Source: an uncultured Eubacteriales bacterium (lineage in GTDB: Bacteria; Bacillota; Clostridia; Oscillospirales; Oscillospiraceae). Taken from it: a stretch of DNA of 10,766 nucleotides. Under the pieces are notes generated by a model. The model was given only the letters and a program-made list of their open reading frames with translations. It made no database searches and was not told the origin of the DNA. Within the stretch, counting starts at the first letter, position 1. The number at the start of each line of letters is the position of its first letter. Made by a program: the position numbers and the translations under genes. Below are positions 1 through 7,224 of the stretch, one piece after another. The stretch covers positions 1 to 10,766 of the forward strand of contig URLO01000058.1 of assembly GCA_900548625.1 (NCBI GenBank), given 5' to 3'.

Positions 1-76
1 GCAGCCTTTTCAAACGCGAACCAAGCCCCCGCGGTTCGCGTTTGAGAGCTTGTCAAAAAGACTTTTTGACAAGCTC
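1..76 (-). repeat. Paired-hairpin dispersed repeat, copy 1 (cut by window edge)
   Basis: Read on the minus strand, hairpin 1 has arms GAGCTTGTCAAAAAG and CTTTTTGACAAGCTC (46-76) around a single central base, a perfect 15-bp stem. It is followed directly by hairpin 2, whose 13-bp arms are TCAAACGCGAACC and GGTTCGCGTTTGA (10-45). Next come AAAAGGCTGC and the window edge. The same unit recurs near 2376 and 10674. Here it lies just beyond the gpmI terminator, in the direction of gpmI transcription. Confidence 0.9.
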
Positions 77-77
77 A

Positions 78-107
78 GCGCACAGGAGCCGCTCGGCTCC
101 TGTGCGC
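78..107 (-). terminator. Terminator hairpin of gpmI
   Basis: A perfect 13-bp stem, GCGCACAGGAGCC with GGCTCCTGTGCGC, closes a 4-nt loop and starts 13 nt after the gpmI stop codon. No pure T tract follows. Instead, hairpin 1 of the repeat begins one base later, so termination may depend on the stacked hairpins. Confidence 0.7.
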
Positions 108-120
108 AGTCGGGTCGTTA

Positions 121-1689
<1,569 letters not shown>

Positions 1690-1732
1690 TGGTAATACCT
1701 CCGAAGAATGAATTCTATTGTATTTCGGCGCT

Positions 1733-1761
1733 ATTATACTACAATTTCCCCGCAGTTACAA
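1733..1761 (-). promoter_or_regulatory. Sigma-A promoter of gpmI
   Basis: On the minus strand, TTGTAA (1756-1761) and a perfect TATAAT (1733-1738) are separated by exactly 17 bp. The expected start of transcription lies about 37 nt upstream of the gpmI start codon. The promoter overlaps the last codons of the ATPase ORF: its -10 box contains that ORF's stop codon. Confidence 0.75.
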
Positions 1762-2306
1762 TCCGCATTTTGTTTTTTCAGCGCGTCGATGTGCCGCTCC
1801 GCCAGTGCCGTGACGCCGCCGAAGTCAACGTGCGGATGGTAGACGGCCTCGATCTCGTCGTGAACGGCCTTTGCCTCATGCAGCGCGCGGTACGCCTCAC
1901 GGTAGAGCGCCTGATGGGTGCTTTTGAGCGCGCGCAGATGCGCAAGCGCCGGACGCAGCGCGCGGATGTCGTAAAAGCTGCCGAGGTCGAGGTATGCGCC
2001 AGAGGCGGCAGGGAAGTCCACGTCCATGGTGTGCGGCGCGGTGCCATCGACGTATGCAACGTGCCAGCCGGGGATGAGCACGCCGTCGAGAGATGCAGGG
2101 TCGGACGAGCAGAGCGCGTACTCCACATCAAACCCTGCGTCCTCGGCGGCCTTGCCGATCATGCGCATGAAGGTCGATTTGCCGCAGCCGGGGCCGCCCT
2201 TGATGACCCAGAGGAAGTTCCCGGAATCGGGCGGGCAGAATTCACGGTAAAGGCTGTGAAAGCCGTCGGGGCCGTTTGCCCCGAGAAAGTAATGCCGGAT
2301 CGCCAT
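1734..2306 (-). CDS. P-loop ATPase, N-terminal half only (PRK06851-like); probably truncated
   Basis: The 190-aa product begins MAIRHYFLGANGPDGFHSLY and carries a clear Walker A motif, GGPGCGKST (37-45). CSSDPASLDGVLIPG (66-80) and VDGTAPHTMD (86-95) follow. From memory this matches the first domain of an uncharacterised Firmicute ATPase family (PRK06851-like, about 360 aa) that has two similar P-loop halves. The second half is missing here. The reading frame ends inside the gpmI promoter, and its last residues (about NADCNCGEIVV) are encoded by promoter sequence, which suggests a deletion junction or decay. An upstream ATG in the same frame at 2402 lies in the repeat and is unlikely. The chosen start has only a weak GGGG ribosome binding site. 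The biological role is unknown, and it may be a pseudogene. Confidence 0.6.
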   Translation of the reverse strand: MAIRHYFLGANGPDGFHSLYREFCPPDSGNFLWVIKGGPGCGKSTFMRMIGKAAEDAGFDVEYALCSSDPASLDGVLIPGWHVAYVDGTAPHTMDVDFPAASGAYLDLGSFYDIRALRPALAHLRALKSTHQALYREAYRALHEAKAVHDEIEAVYHPHVDFGGVTALAERHIDALKKQNADCNCGEIVV

Positions 2307-2334
2307 GCAAAAACCCCATTTCAAAAAAGATACA

Positions 2335-2347
2335 CATATAGTATATG
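2335..2347. promoter_or_regulatory. Small palindrome upstream of the ATPase ORF
   Basis: CATATA-G-TATATG is a perfect 13-bp palindrome located 29 nt upstream of the ATPase start. It contains TATACT on the minus strand, a plausible -10 box, but no acceptable -35 lies at 16-18 bp because that position is occupied by the GC-rich hairpin. It could be an operator or simply AT-rich sequence. Confidence 0.25.
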
Positions 2348-2373
2348 CGCCGCACGGAAAAGCCGTGCGGCGC
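2347..2373. repeat. GC-rich hairpin adjoining repeat copy 2
   Basis: Arms GCGCCGCACGG and CCGTGCGGCGC form an 11-bp stem with a 5-nt AAAAG loop, ending 2 nt before hairpin 1 of the repeat. In copies 1 and 3 the hairpin in the equivalent place is the terminator of a gene (gpmI, tsf). Here no plus-strand gene ends in front of it, so it may be the terminator of a lost gene or part of a mobile composite unit. Confidence 0.65.
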
Positions 2374-2375
2374 TT

Positions 2376-2450
2376 GAGCCTGTCAAAAATTCTTTTTGAC
2401 AAGCTCTCAAACGCGAACCGCGGTGCTGGGTTCGCGTTTGAAAAGGCGGC
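2376..2450 (+). repeat. Paired-hairpin dispersed repeat, copy 2
   Basis: Hairpin 1 (2376-2406) reads GAGCCTGTCAAAAA against CTTTTTGACAAGCTC, with one C:A mismatch relative to the other copies. Hairpin 2 (2407-2441) is a perfect 13-bp stem, TCAAACGCGAACC with GGTTCGCGTTTGA, and is followed by AAAAGGC. This copy lies between the 5' ends of two divergent genes rather than behind a gene. Confidence 0.9.
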
Positions 2451-2481
2451 ACGCAGCTTCGGTTGGGTGCTGCCTGTTTTT
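2444..2481 (+). terminator. Terminator-like hairpin following repeat copy 2
   Basis: AGGCGGCAC and GTGCTGCCT pair over 9 bp (one G-U pair) around a 14-nt loop, followed by GTTTTT. It would stop plus-strand transcription coming from the left, before the promoter of the acetyltransferase operon. It begins within the conserved AAAAGGC tail of the repeat, so it may be a third module of that repeat. Confidence 0.45.
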
Positions 2482-2543
2482 GTACAGCTAAGGGCTGAAA
2501 ATCACCTGTTTTTTGCGATGTAAAGCGAGGATAACGAAAAGGG

Positions 2544-2572
2544 TGGAAAAGCTTATGTCTTGATGGTATAAT
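2544..2572 (+). promoter_or_regulatory. Sigma-A promoter of the leader-GNAT-NUDIX operon
   Basis: TGGAAA (4 of 6 matches to TTGACA) is followed after 17 bp by a perfect TATAAT (2567-2572) that has an extended TGG in front of it. Transcription would begin near 2579, giving a leader of about 90 nt that carries the MRLRRDK ORF before the acetyltransferase start. Confidence 0.75.
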
Positions 2573-2609
2573 TTTCATTATTCGTATTCGATAGCGAGGA
2601 GGACAGACC

Positions 2610-2633
2610 ATGAGATTGCGCAGAGACAAGTAA
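2610..2633 (+). CDS. Seven-residue leader peptide MRLRRDK, likely ribosome-arrest leader
   Basis: A seven-codon ORF (ATG AGA TTG CGC AGA GAC AAG TAA) has a near-perfect ribosome binding site, AGGAGG, at 2597-2602, 7 nt before the ATG. It begins just downstream of the predicted transcription start and ends 34 nt before the GNAT start codon. The peptide starts with MRLR. R-L-R is the arrest motif of the ErmD-type leader peptide, and a minimal MRL peptide followed by an Arg codon is known to stall macrolide-bound ribosomes (the +X+ rule). Its Lys and stop codons form the left arm of a hairpin that hides the GNAT ribosome binding site. The ORF and its binding site are seen directly; the sensing role is inferred. 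Confidence 0.6.
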   Translation: MRLRRDK

Positions 2634-2665
2634 CAGTTTCCGTAAAATTCGAATGGAGGTTACTT
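2628..2665 (+). promoter_or_regulatory. Translational attenuator hairpin over the GNAT ribosome binding site
   Basis: AAGTAAC (2628-2634) is the exact complement of GTTACTT (2659-2665). Inside it, TCC (2639-2641) pairs with GGA (2655-2657), leaving a 4-nt by 1-nt internal loop and a 13-nt apical loop. The right arm contains GGAGG, the binding site of the acetyltransferase at 2668. The left arm is the end of the MRLRRDK ORF. A ribosome stalled with codon 3 (TTG) in the P site should cover RNA to about 2632, break the left arm and free the binding site. The design resembles erm and cat attenuators. Confidence 0.55.
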
Positions 2666-2667
2666 AT

Positions 2668-3069
2668 ATGGAAATCAGAGAATATAAAACTTACAACGAA
2701 CCAGAGATTCTGCGCTTATACACGAGTGTTGGCTGGACGGCCTACACCGATCAGCCGGAGGTACTGCGTAAAGGCTTTGAAAACTCAATGCTGATTCTTG
2801 CAGCTTACGAGGGCGATCAGCTTTGTGGCATTATTCGCACTGTGGGCGATGGGCATACCATCGTATTTGTGCAAGACATATTGGTGTTCCCGGAGCATCA
2901 GAGAAAAGGCATTGGGTCTGCGCTCTTACAAACCATATTGAGCCGATACAGCCACGTTCGGCAGATTCAGCTGGCAACAGACAACACACCGAAAACCATT
3001 GCTTTTTACAAGTCGATGGGGTTCTATGAATTCTCCGAAATCGGTTGCTGTGGATTTATGAAAGGTTAA
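2668..3069 (+). CDS. GNAT family N-acetyltransferase
   Basis: The 133-aa single-domain protein would transfer an acetyl group from acetyl-CoA to an amine on an unknown substrate in the cytosol. It carries the acetyl-CoA pyrophosphate-binding motif A, QRKGIG (78-83), in FPEHQRKGIGSALL. The preceding strand is IVFVQDILV, and the later NTPKTIAFYKSMGF (106-119) is typical of the family's motif B. I chose the second Met because GGAGG at 2655-2659 overlaps the in-frame ATG at 2653 and sits 8 nt before 2668. Upstream are a sigma-A promoter and a probable attenuator. The NUDIX gene follows after 12 nt, suggesting one operon. Base composition is clearly more AT-rich than recG or gpmI, which suggests recent acquisition. 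The substrate cannot be read from the sequence; resistance or small-molecule detoxification is an inference from the leader. Confidence 0.9.
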   Translation: MEIREYKTYNEPEILRLYTSVGWTAYTDQPEVLRKGFENSMLILAAYEGDQLCGIIRTVGDGHTIVFVQDILVFPEHQRKGIGSALLQTILSRYSHVRQIQLATDNTPKTIAFYKSMGFYEFSEIGCCGFMKG

Positions 3070-3081
3070 TGTGAAAGAACA

Positions 3082-3558
3082 ATGAACAAAGATATGTGCG
3101 TAGCCTGTGACGATGGGATTTTGAATATTCGTGTCGGCGCAATCATCATGAAGGATGGAAAGATTTTGATGGTTGGCAATGACAGAGACTATCTCTACTC
3201 CGTTGGCGGCAGGGTAAAATTCGGTGAAACAGCAGAAGAGGCTGTCGTCCGTGAAGTGTTGGAGGAAACAGGCGTTCAGATGGAAATTGACCGCCTTGGC
3301 TTTGTGCATGAAAACTACTTCTATGGCGACATGCCTTCCAATCGGAACAAGCTGATTTATGAGATTTCGCTTTTCTTCTATATGAAAGTGCCTGATGCTT
3401 TTGCGCCGATCAGCGAAAGCTTTATGGAAGATAACAGCAAAGAACACTTGGTGTGGGCTTCGCTCGATGAGGACATTAAGATGTATCCGGAATTCTTCAA
3501 GACCGAATTGAAGAATCCAACAGACACAGTAAAGCATTTCACTACGGACGAGAGATAA
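3082..3558 (+). CDS. NUDIX hydrolase
   Basis: The 158-aa protein contains a complete NUDIX box at residues 43-65 (G43, E49, R57-E58, E61-E62, G64), the Mg2+-binding loop-helix that hydrolyses nucleoside diphosphates linked to another moiety. IRVGAIIMKDGKILMVG at 16-32 is the usual first strand pair, and YSVGGRVKFGET precedes the box. The length fits a stand-alone NUDIX domain, and no extra domain explains the substrate. It starts 12 nt after the acetyltransferase stop with no strong ribosome binding site, so translation is probably coupled to the upstream gene. It shares that gene's lower GC content and probably its history. A role in modifying or clearing the same compound as the acetyltransferase is possible but unproven. 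Confidence 0.9.
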   Translation: MNKDMCVACDDGILNIRVGAIIMKDGKILMVGNDRDYLYSVGGRVKFGETAEEAVVREVLEETGVQMEIDRLGFVHENYFYGDMPSNRNKLIYEISLFFYMKVPDAFAPISESFMEDNSKEHLVWASLDEDIKMYPEFFKTELKNPTDTVKHFTTDER

Positions 3559-3598
3559 ATCAACAAGGATACATTCCTGTAGATGCGCGGCTAAAAGC

Positions 3599-3630
3599 GG
3601 AACAGGCATGATCGAAGTCATGCCTGTTCC
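3599..3630. terminator. Hairpin between convergent NUDIX gene and recG
   Basis: A perfect 13-bp stem, GGAACAGGCATGA with TCATGCCTGTTCC, closes a 6-nt loop. On the minus strand it is followed by GCTTTTAG, on the plus strand only by AAGAAAAACG. It therefore fits better as a terminator of recG, whose stop is 46 nt away, but may serve both directions. Confidence 0.6.
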
Positions 3631-3676
3631 AAGAAAAACGAATTTGACTGTCTTACCGGCAGGAAGCCTTTGGGTG

Positions 3677-5731
3677 CTAGTTTAAGGCGACCGGTTCCTC
3701 GCGGAAAAGCGTGTCGATGCGCATACGAAGCGCCGCGAATTCCGGCGCGGTGCGCCACGACGGGTCGCGGAGCGCGGCCTCGGCGGCGCTCTGCGCCTGC
3801 GAGAGCGTTTGCAGGTTGAGCTGAAGGCTTGCGACCTTGAACAGCGGCAACCCGTGCTGGCGGCTTCCGAAGAAATCGCCGGGACCGCGGAGCTTCAGGT
3901 CTTCCTCCGCGATGCGGAAGCCGTCGTTCGTGGCGGTGAGCGCCTTGAGGCGGCGGAGCGTATCGTCGTTTCGGCTGGACGTGAAAAGCACGCAGTAGGA
4001 CTTTCGCGCTCCGCGCCCGACACGGCCGCGGAGCTGGTGGAGCTGGCTCAGGCCGAATCGGTCGGCATTTTCGATGACCATGAGGTTCGCGTTCGGCACG
4101 TCCACGCCGACCTCGATGACGGTGGTGGATACGAGAATGTCGAGCGCATGCTGGGCGAAGGCGTCCATAACGGCTTCTTTTTCCGAGCCCTTCATTTTTC
4201 CGTGCAGCAGACCGACGCGAAGATCGGGGAAAACCGTCTTCTGAAGCGTCTCGGCCCAGAGCTCGGCGGATTTGAGAGACTCGGTCTCGCTTTCTTCGAT
4301 GGCAGGGCAGACAATATACGCCTGACCGCCGAGCGCGCACTGCTTGCGGATGAAGGCGTTGATGCGCGCACGCATGTCCTCGCCCACAAGGAACGTGTCG
4401 ACCGGCTGACGGCCGGGCGGAAGCTCGCCGATGACGGAAATGTCAAGATCGCCGTAAGCGATGAGCGCGAGCGTGCGCGGGATGGGCGTTGCGGACATGA
4501 CGAGCAGATGCGGCTGCACGCCCTTGGCGGCGAGCGCCGCACGCTGGGAGACGCCGAAGCGGTGCTGCTCGTCGGCGATGACAAGACCGAGTTGCGAGAA
4601 GGTCACATCGCCCGTCAAAAGCGCGTGTGTGCCGATGACGAGCTGCGCCTCGCCGGAGGCGATGGCCTCTTTTACACGGCGTTTTTCTGCTGCTGTCATA
4701 GAGCCGGTCAGAAGGACAGTCCGGACCGAAAAGTGTGCCATTAGCGCGCTGAGCGAGGCAAAGTGCTGCTTTGCGAGAATTTCGGTCGGCGCCAGAAGCG
4801 CGGACTGATCTCCGTTCTGCGCGGCGCAGAACGCCGCGGCCGCGGCGACCATCGTCTTTCCGCTTCCGACGTCGCCCTGCACAAGGCGGTTCATGGGGTG
4901 GCCGGAGGCCATGTCGCGCAGCACATCACAGATCGCGTGCTGCTGTGCGGAGGTCAGCCGGAAGGGGAGCGCAGAGGCAAACGCACCGGCACCGGAGATG
5001 TCATACGGGCGGCAGGCGGCGTCCGTGCGGGAGGCGCGCAGGCGCTGAAGCCCGGCGGAGAAGATGAAAAACTCCTCAAACACAAGGCGCGTGCGCGCCC
5101 GCGCCAGCGCGTCCCAGCTTTCGGGCGCGTGGATCGTCTCGTAGGCGGCCCGGACGCCGCAGAGGCCGTATTCGCTTCGGATCTGCCCAGGCAAAATGTC
5201 GGGAAGGCTTTCAAGACAGGCATCGAGCGCCTGACGGATTGCTTTTTGCAAAACGGCGCCGGAGAGCCCCGCCGTGAGCGTGTAGACGGGGACGAGCCGC
5301 CCGGTGACCCTGCCGGCGCTCTGTACCGGCTCAAAAACCGGATTGAGCATCTGGCGGTACGGTTCGAGCGTGAGCGTTCCGAAGAAACGGTAGGTCTCAC
5401 CGTAGTGAAGCGAGGAGGAGAGATAGGGCTGGTTAAAAAAGGTGAGGGCGAGCTTTCCGGTGCTGTCGGCGACGGTCAGGCGCGTGATGTCGAGTCCCTT
5501 GCGGATATGCGCGGCTTTTGGGCTTGCGACGACCATTGCCTCAAAGCATGCGGGAACGCCCGGCTCGAGAGAGCCGATCTCGGCGGTATGCGTGCGGTCT
5601 TCGTAGGTGCGCGGGAAATAGGCAATGAGGTCGTAGAGCGTCCGGATGGACAGCTTTTCAAGCTGCGCCGCGCGGGCGGCCTTGATGCCGCTCAGAGCGG
5701 TCACAGGAGATGCGAGCGTCAGCGGCTGCAT
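3677..5731 (-). CDS. recG: ATP-dependent DNA helicase RecG
   Basis: RecG is a superfamily 2 double-strand DNA translocase that regresses stalled replication forks and processes branched recombination intermediates. The 684-aa product has the usual N-terminal wedge/OB region (about 40-150), then Walker A GDVGSGKT (287-294), Walker B DEQH (387-390) and motif III SATPIPRT (413-420). The C-terminal helicase half has TTVIEVGVDVPNA and the motif VI stretch QLRGRVGRG. I begin at the internal Met at 5731 because AAAGGTGG lies 8-9 nt before it, and this gives the length usual for the family. The in-frame ATG at 5794 would sit inside the promoter. A promoter at 5766-5794 and the rpsT terminator upstream suggest its own transcript. 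It converges on the acquired GNAT-NUDIX operon. Confidence 0.97.
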   Translation of the reverse strand: MQPLTLASPVTALSGIKAARAAQLEKLSIRTLYDLIAYFPRTYEDRTHTAEIGSLEPGVPACFEAMVVASPKAAHIRKGLDITRLTVADSTGKLALTFFNQPYLSSSLHYGETYRFFGTLTLEPYRQMLNPVFEPVQSAGRVTGRLVPVYTLTAGLSGAVLQKAIRQALDACLESLPDILPGQIRSEYGLCGVRAAYETIHAPESWDALARARTRLVFEEFFIFSAGLQRLRASRTDAACRPYDISGAGAFASALPFRLTSAQQHAICDVLRDMASGHPMNRLVQGDVGSGKTMVAAAAAFCAAQNGDQSALLAPTEILAKQHFASLSALMAHFSVRTVLLTGSMTAAEKRRVKEAIASGEAQLVIGTHALLTGDVTFSQLGLVIADEQHRFGVSQRAALAAKGVQPHLLVMSATPIPRTLALIAYGDLDISVIGELPPGRQPVDTFLVGEDMRARINAFIRKQCALGGQAYIVCPAIEESETESLKSAELWAETLQKTVFPDLRVGLLHGKMKGSEKEAVMDAFAQHALDILVSTTVIEVGVDVPNANLMVIENADRFGLSQLHQLRGRVGRGARKSYCVLFTSSRNDDTLRRLKALTATNDGFRIAEEDLKLRGPGDFFGSRQHGLPLFKVASLQLNLQTLSQAQSAAEAALRDPSWRTAPEFAALRMRIDTLFREEPVALN

Positions 5732-5765
5732 CCCAAACACCACCTTTCGGGGAGAATACAGGGAT

Positions 5766-5794
5766 ATTTTAACGTAAAATGCGGGCAGATACAA
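5766..5794 (-). promoter_or_regulatory. Candidate sigma-A promoter of recG
   Basis: On the minus strand TTGTAT (5789-5794) is followed after 17 bp by TAAAAT (5766-5771). The -10 box matches 5 of 6 positions and the -35 only 3 of 6, as expected for a modestly expressed repair gene. The untranslated leader would be about 30 nt. Confidence 0.5.
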
Positions 5795-5807
5795 TATAAT
5801 ATAAATG

Positions 5808-5836
5808 AAAAACCCTCTGGAAGCAGTTCCAGAGGG
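5808..5836 (-). terminator. Rho-independent terminator of rpsT
   Basis: CCCTCTGGAA pairs perfectly with TTCCAGAGGG around a 4-nt loop, and on the minus strand is followed by TTTTTCATTT. It lies 18 nt beyond the rpsT stop codon and separates rpsT from recG. Confidence 0.9.
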
Positions 5837-5854
5837 ATTTCGATGAACGAAGAA

Positions 5855-6118
5855 TTAAGCCATCTTGTTCAGTTTCAGGGTAATGCCGCTCTTTTTGCGG
5901 GCAGCGTTATTCTTGTGAATAATTCCCTTGCAGACGGCCTGATCGATGGTCTTAACGGCTGCTTTGTAAGCGCTATCGGCCTGCTCACGATTGCCTTCGG
6001 CAACTGCAGCGTCGAACTTCTTCAGAGTGGTTCTCAGGATGGACTTGTCCATCTTGTTGCGCTCGTTGTTGACCTTGGAAACCAGAACTCTTTTCTTGGC
6101 AGACTTAATGTTGGGCAT
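5855..6118 (-). CDS. rpsT: 30S ribosomal protein S20
   Basis: S20 is a small basic helical-bundle protein that binds the 5' domain and helix 44 of 16S rRNA early in 30S assembly. The 87-aa sequence begins MPNIKSAKKRVLVSKVNNERN, has the conserved central helix segment (DKSILRTTLKKFDAA), and ends with HKNNAARKKSGITLKLNK, all characteristic of S20 and of normal length. GGAGGAGGTG lies just upstream of the start. A strong promoter is at 6183-6211 and a terminator follows, so it is a single-gene unit. It stands divergent to gpr; in Bacillus rpsT and gpr are also neighbours, so this adjacency is conserved although the orientation differs. Confidence 0.97.
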   Translation of the reverse strand: MPNIKSAKKRVLVSKVNNERNKMDKSILRTTLKKFDAAVAEGNREQADSAYKAAVKTIDQAVCKGIIHKNNAARKKSGITLKLNKMA

Positions 6119-6182
6119 GACTACACCTCCTCCAATAGCGTTTCTGACGAAACATCAATATGACGTTTCCATGCAGAAACAC

Positions 6183-6211
6183 ATTATACCGTCTTGCTTC
6201 CATAAAATCAA
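6183..6211 (-). promoter_or_regulatory. Sigma-A promoter of rpsT
   Basis: On the minus strand TTGATT (6206-6211), a 17-bp spacer and a perfect TATAAT (6183-6188) form a strong housekeeping promoter. The expected leader is about 58 nt. An A/T-rich stretch directly upstream (about 6212-6243) could act as an UP element. Confidence 0.8.
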
Positions 6212-6288
6212 TCCCTTTTTTCACGATTTTTCAAAAAAATTTTGCATATGCCACAAAATATGGAGGGAAACTAGAGCGAGGTGAGCAT

Positions 6289-7161
6289 ATGTACGTGAGA
6301 ACAGACCTTGCATTGGAGGAAAAAGAGCTGTGGCAGCAGAGTGCGGACGAGCAGACGGAGCTTTCCGGCGTGCGGGCGCGGGAGTATACGCGGCATGGCG
6401 TAAAGACAACGATCGTCAGGATTCTGGATGCCGAGGGCGAGCGGCAGCTGCACAAACCGGCAGGAACATATTTAACTCTGGAGCTTACGGCGCTTGCACG
6501 GCATGAGAAGGATGCGTTTGAGCGCTCGGTCGGCGCGCTGACGGAGGAGCTCAGGCGGCTCGTAAAGGGCTGCGGAAGCGTTCTGGTGGCGGGGCTTGGG
6601 AACGACGCAGTCACACCGGACGCCATCGGGCCGCAGACGCTCAGAAATCTGATCGTAACGCGGCATCTCAAAAAAGCGGGCGGCGCGGGCCTTGACGGCT
6701 TTCGCTGCGTGAGCGCGGTGCAGCCGGGGGTACTCGGGACAACGGGGCTTGAGAGCGTGGAACTGGTACGCGGTGCGGCGGAGCATGCCGCGCCGGATCT
6801 GATCCTGGTGGTAGACGCGCTGGCGGCAAGAGATCCGGAGCGCGTCTGCACGACCGTTCAGCTCGCGGATACAGGCATCGTCCCCGGCTCCGGCGTCGGC
6901 AACAGCCGCGCGGCGTTCAGCCGCGAGACACTGGGCGTGCCGGTGATCGCGGTCGGCGCGCCGACCGTCGTTGACGCGCGGACATTCCTATCGGAGCATG
7001 ACGGGCTGTGCAATTTCAACAACTGCATTTCGGGCATGGTCGTGACGCCGAGGGACATTGACGCGCGTGTACGTGAGATTTCAAGGGTTATCGGCTATTC
7101 CATCGACCTGGCGCTGCATCCGGGGCTCGCCATCGAGGATGTGCCGTGTTTTCTCGCATAA
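6289..7161 (+). CDS. gpr: GPR endopeptidase (spore germination protease)
   Basis: GPR degrades the small acid-soluble spore proteins at germination, supplying amino acids and freeing the DNA. It is made in the forespore as a zymogen that removes its own N-terminal propeptide. The 290-aa product starts MYVRTDLALEEKE, matching the propeptide and cleavage region (RTDLA). Family blocks follow: GLGNDAVTPDAIGP (102-115, with D111), VQPGVLGTTGLE (145-156), LVVDALAAR (173-181, with D176), ADTGIVPGSGVGN (193-205) and VPVIAVGAPTVVDA (217-230). D111 and D176 correspond to the two aspartates implicated in the atypical active site, by motif. The start at 6289 is preceded by GAGGTG; the 43-codon upstream extension is not GPR-like. 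It is shorter than the Bacillus protein (about 370 aa). The common neighbour spoIIP is absent; sigG follows. Confidence 0.95.
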   Translation: MYVRTDLALEEKELWQQSADEQTELSGVRAREYTRHGVKTTIVRILDAEGERQLHKPAGTYLTLELTALARHEKDAFERSVGALTEELRRLVKGCGSVLVAGLGNDAVTPDAIGPQTLRNLIVTRHLKKAGGAGLDGFRCVSAVQPGVLGTTGLESVELVRGAAEHAAPDLILVVDALAARDPERVCTTVQLADTGIVPGSGVGNSRAAFSRETLGVPVIAVGAPTVVDARTFLSEHDGLCNFNNCISGMVVTPRDIDARVREISRVIGYSIDLALHPGLAIEDVPCFLA

Positions 7162-7224
7162 TGTTCATTTGACTTATGTCAACTGGATTATTTATGCGTC
7201 AACCTGTGCACAGAAAAAAGTTCC

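Noticed and set aside
2321..2629. 102-codon minus-strand ORF across repeat copy 2
   Set aside because: It is made largely of translated repeat hairpins and promoter DNA, with no plausible ribosome binding site or family features.
2926..3621. 231-codon minus-strand ORF opposite the GNAT and NUDIX genes
   Set aside because: Both plus-strand genes carry intact family motifs; this frame is their antisense.
3809..6163. Long plus-strand ORFs opposite recG and rpsT
   Set aside because: They overlap motif-complete RecG and S20 on the other strand and cross a terminator and promoter; no recognisable domain.
6244..6273. Sigma-G-like promoter before gpr (GCATA, 18 bp, GAAACTA)
   Set aside because: The -35 fits but the -10 matches poorly and transcription would start within the ribosome binding site. 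gpr is expected to be under sigma-F/G control, but I cannot locate the promoter.
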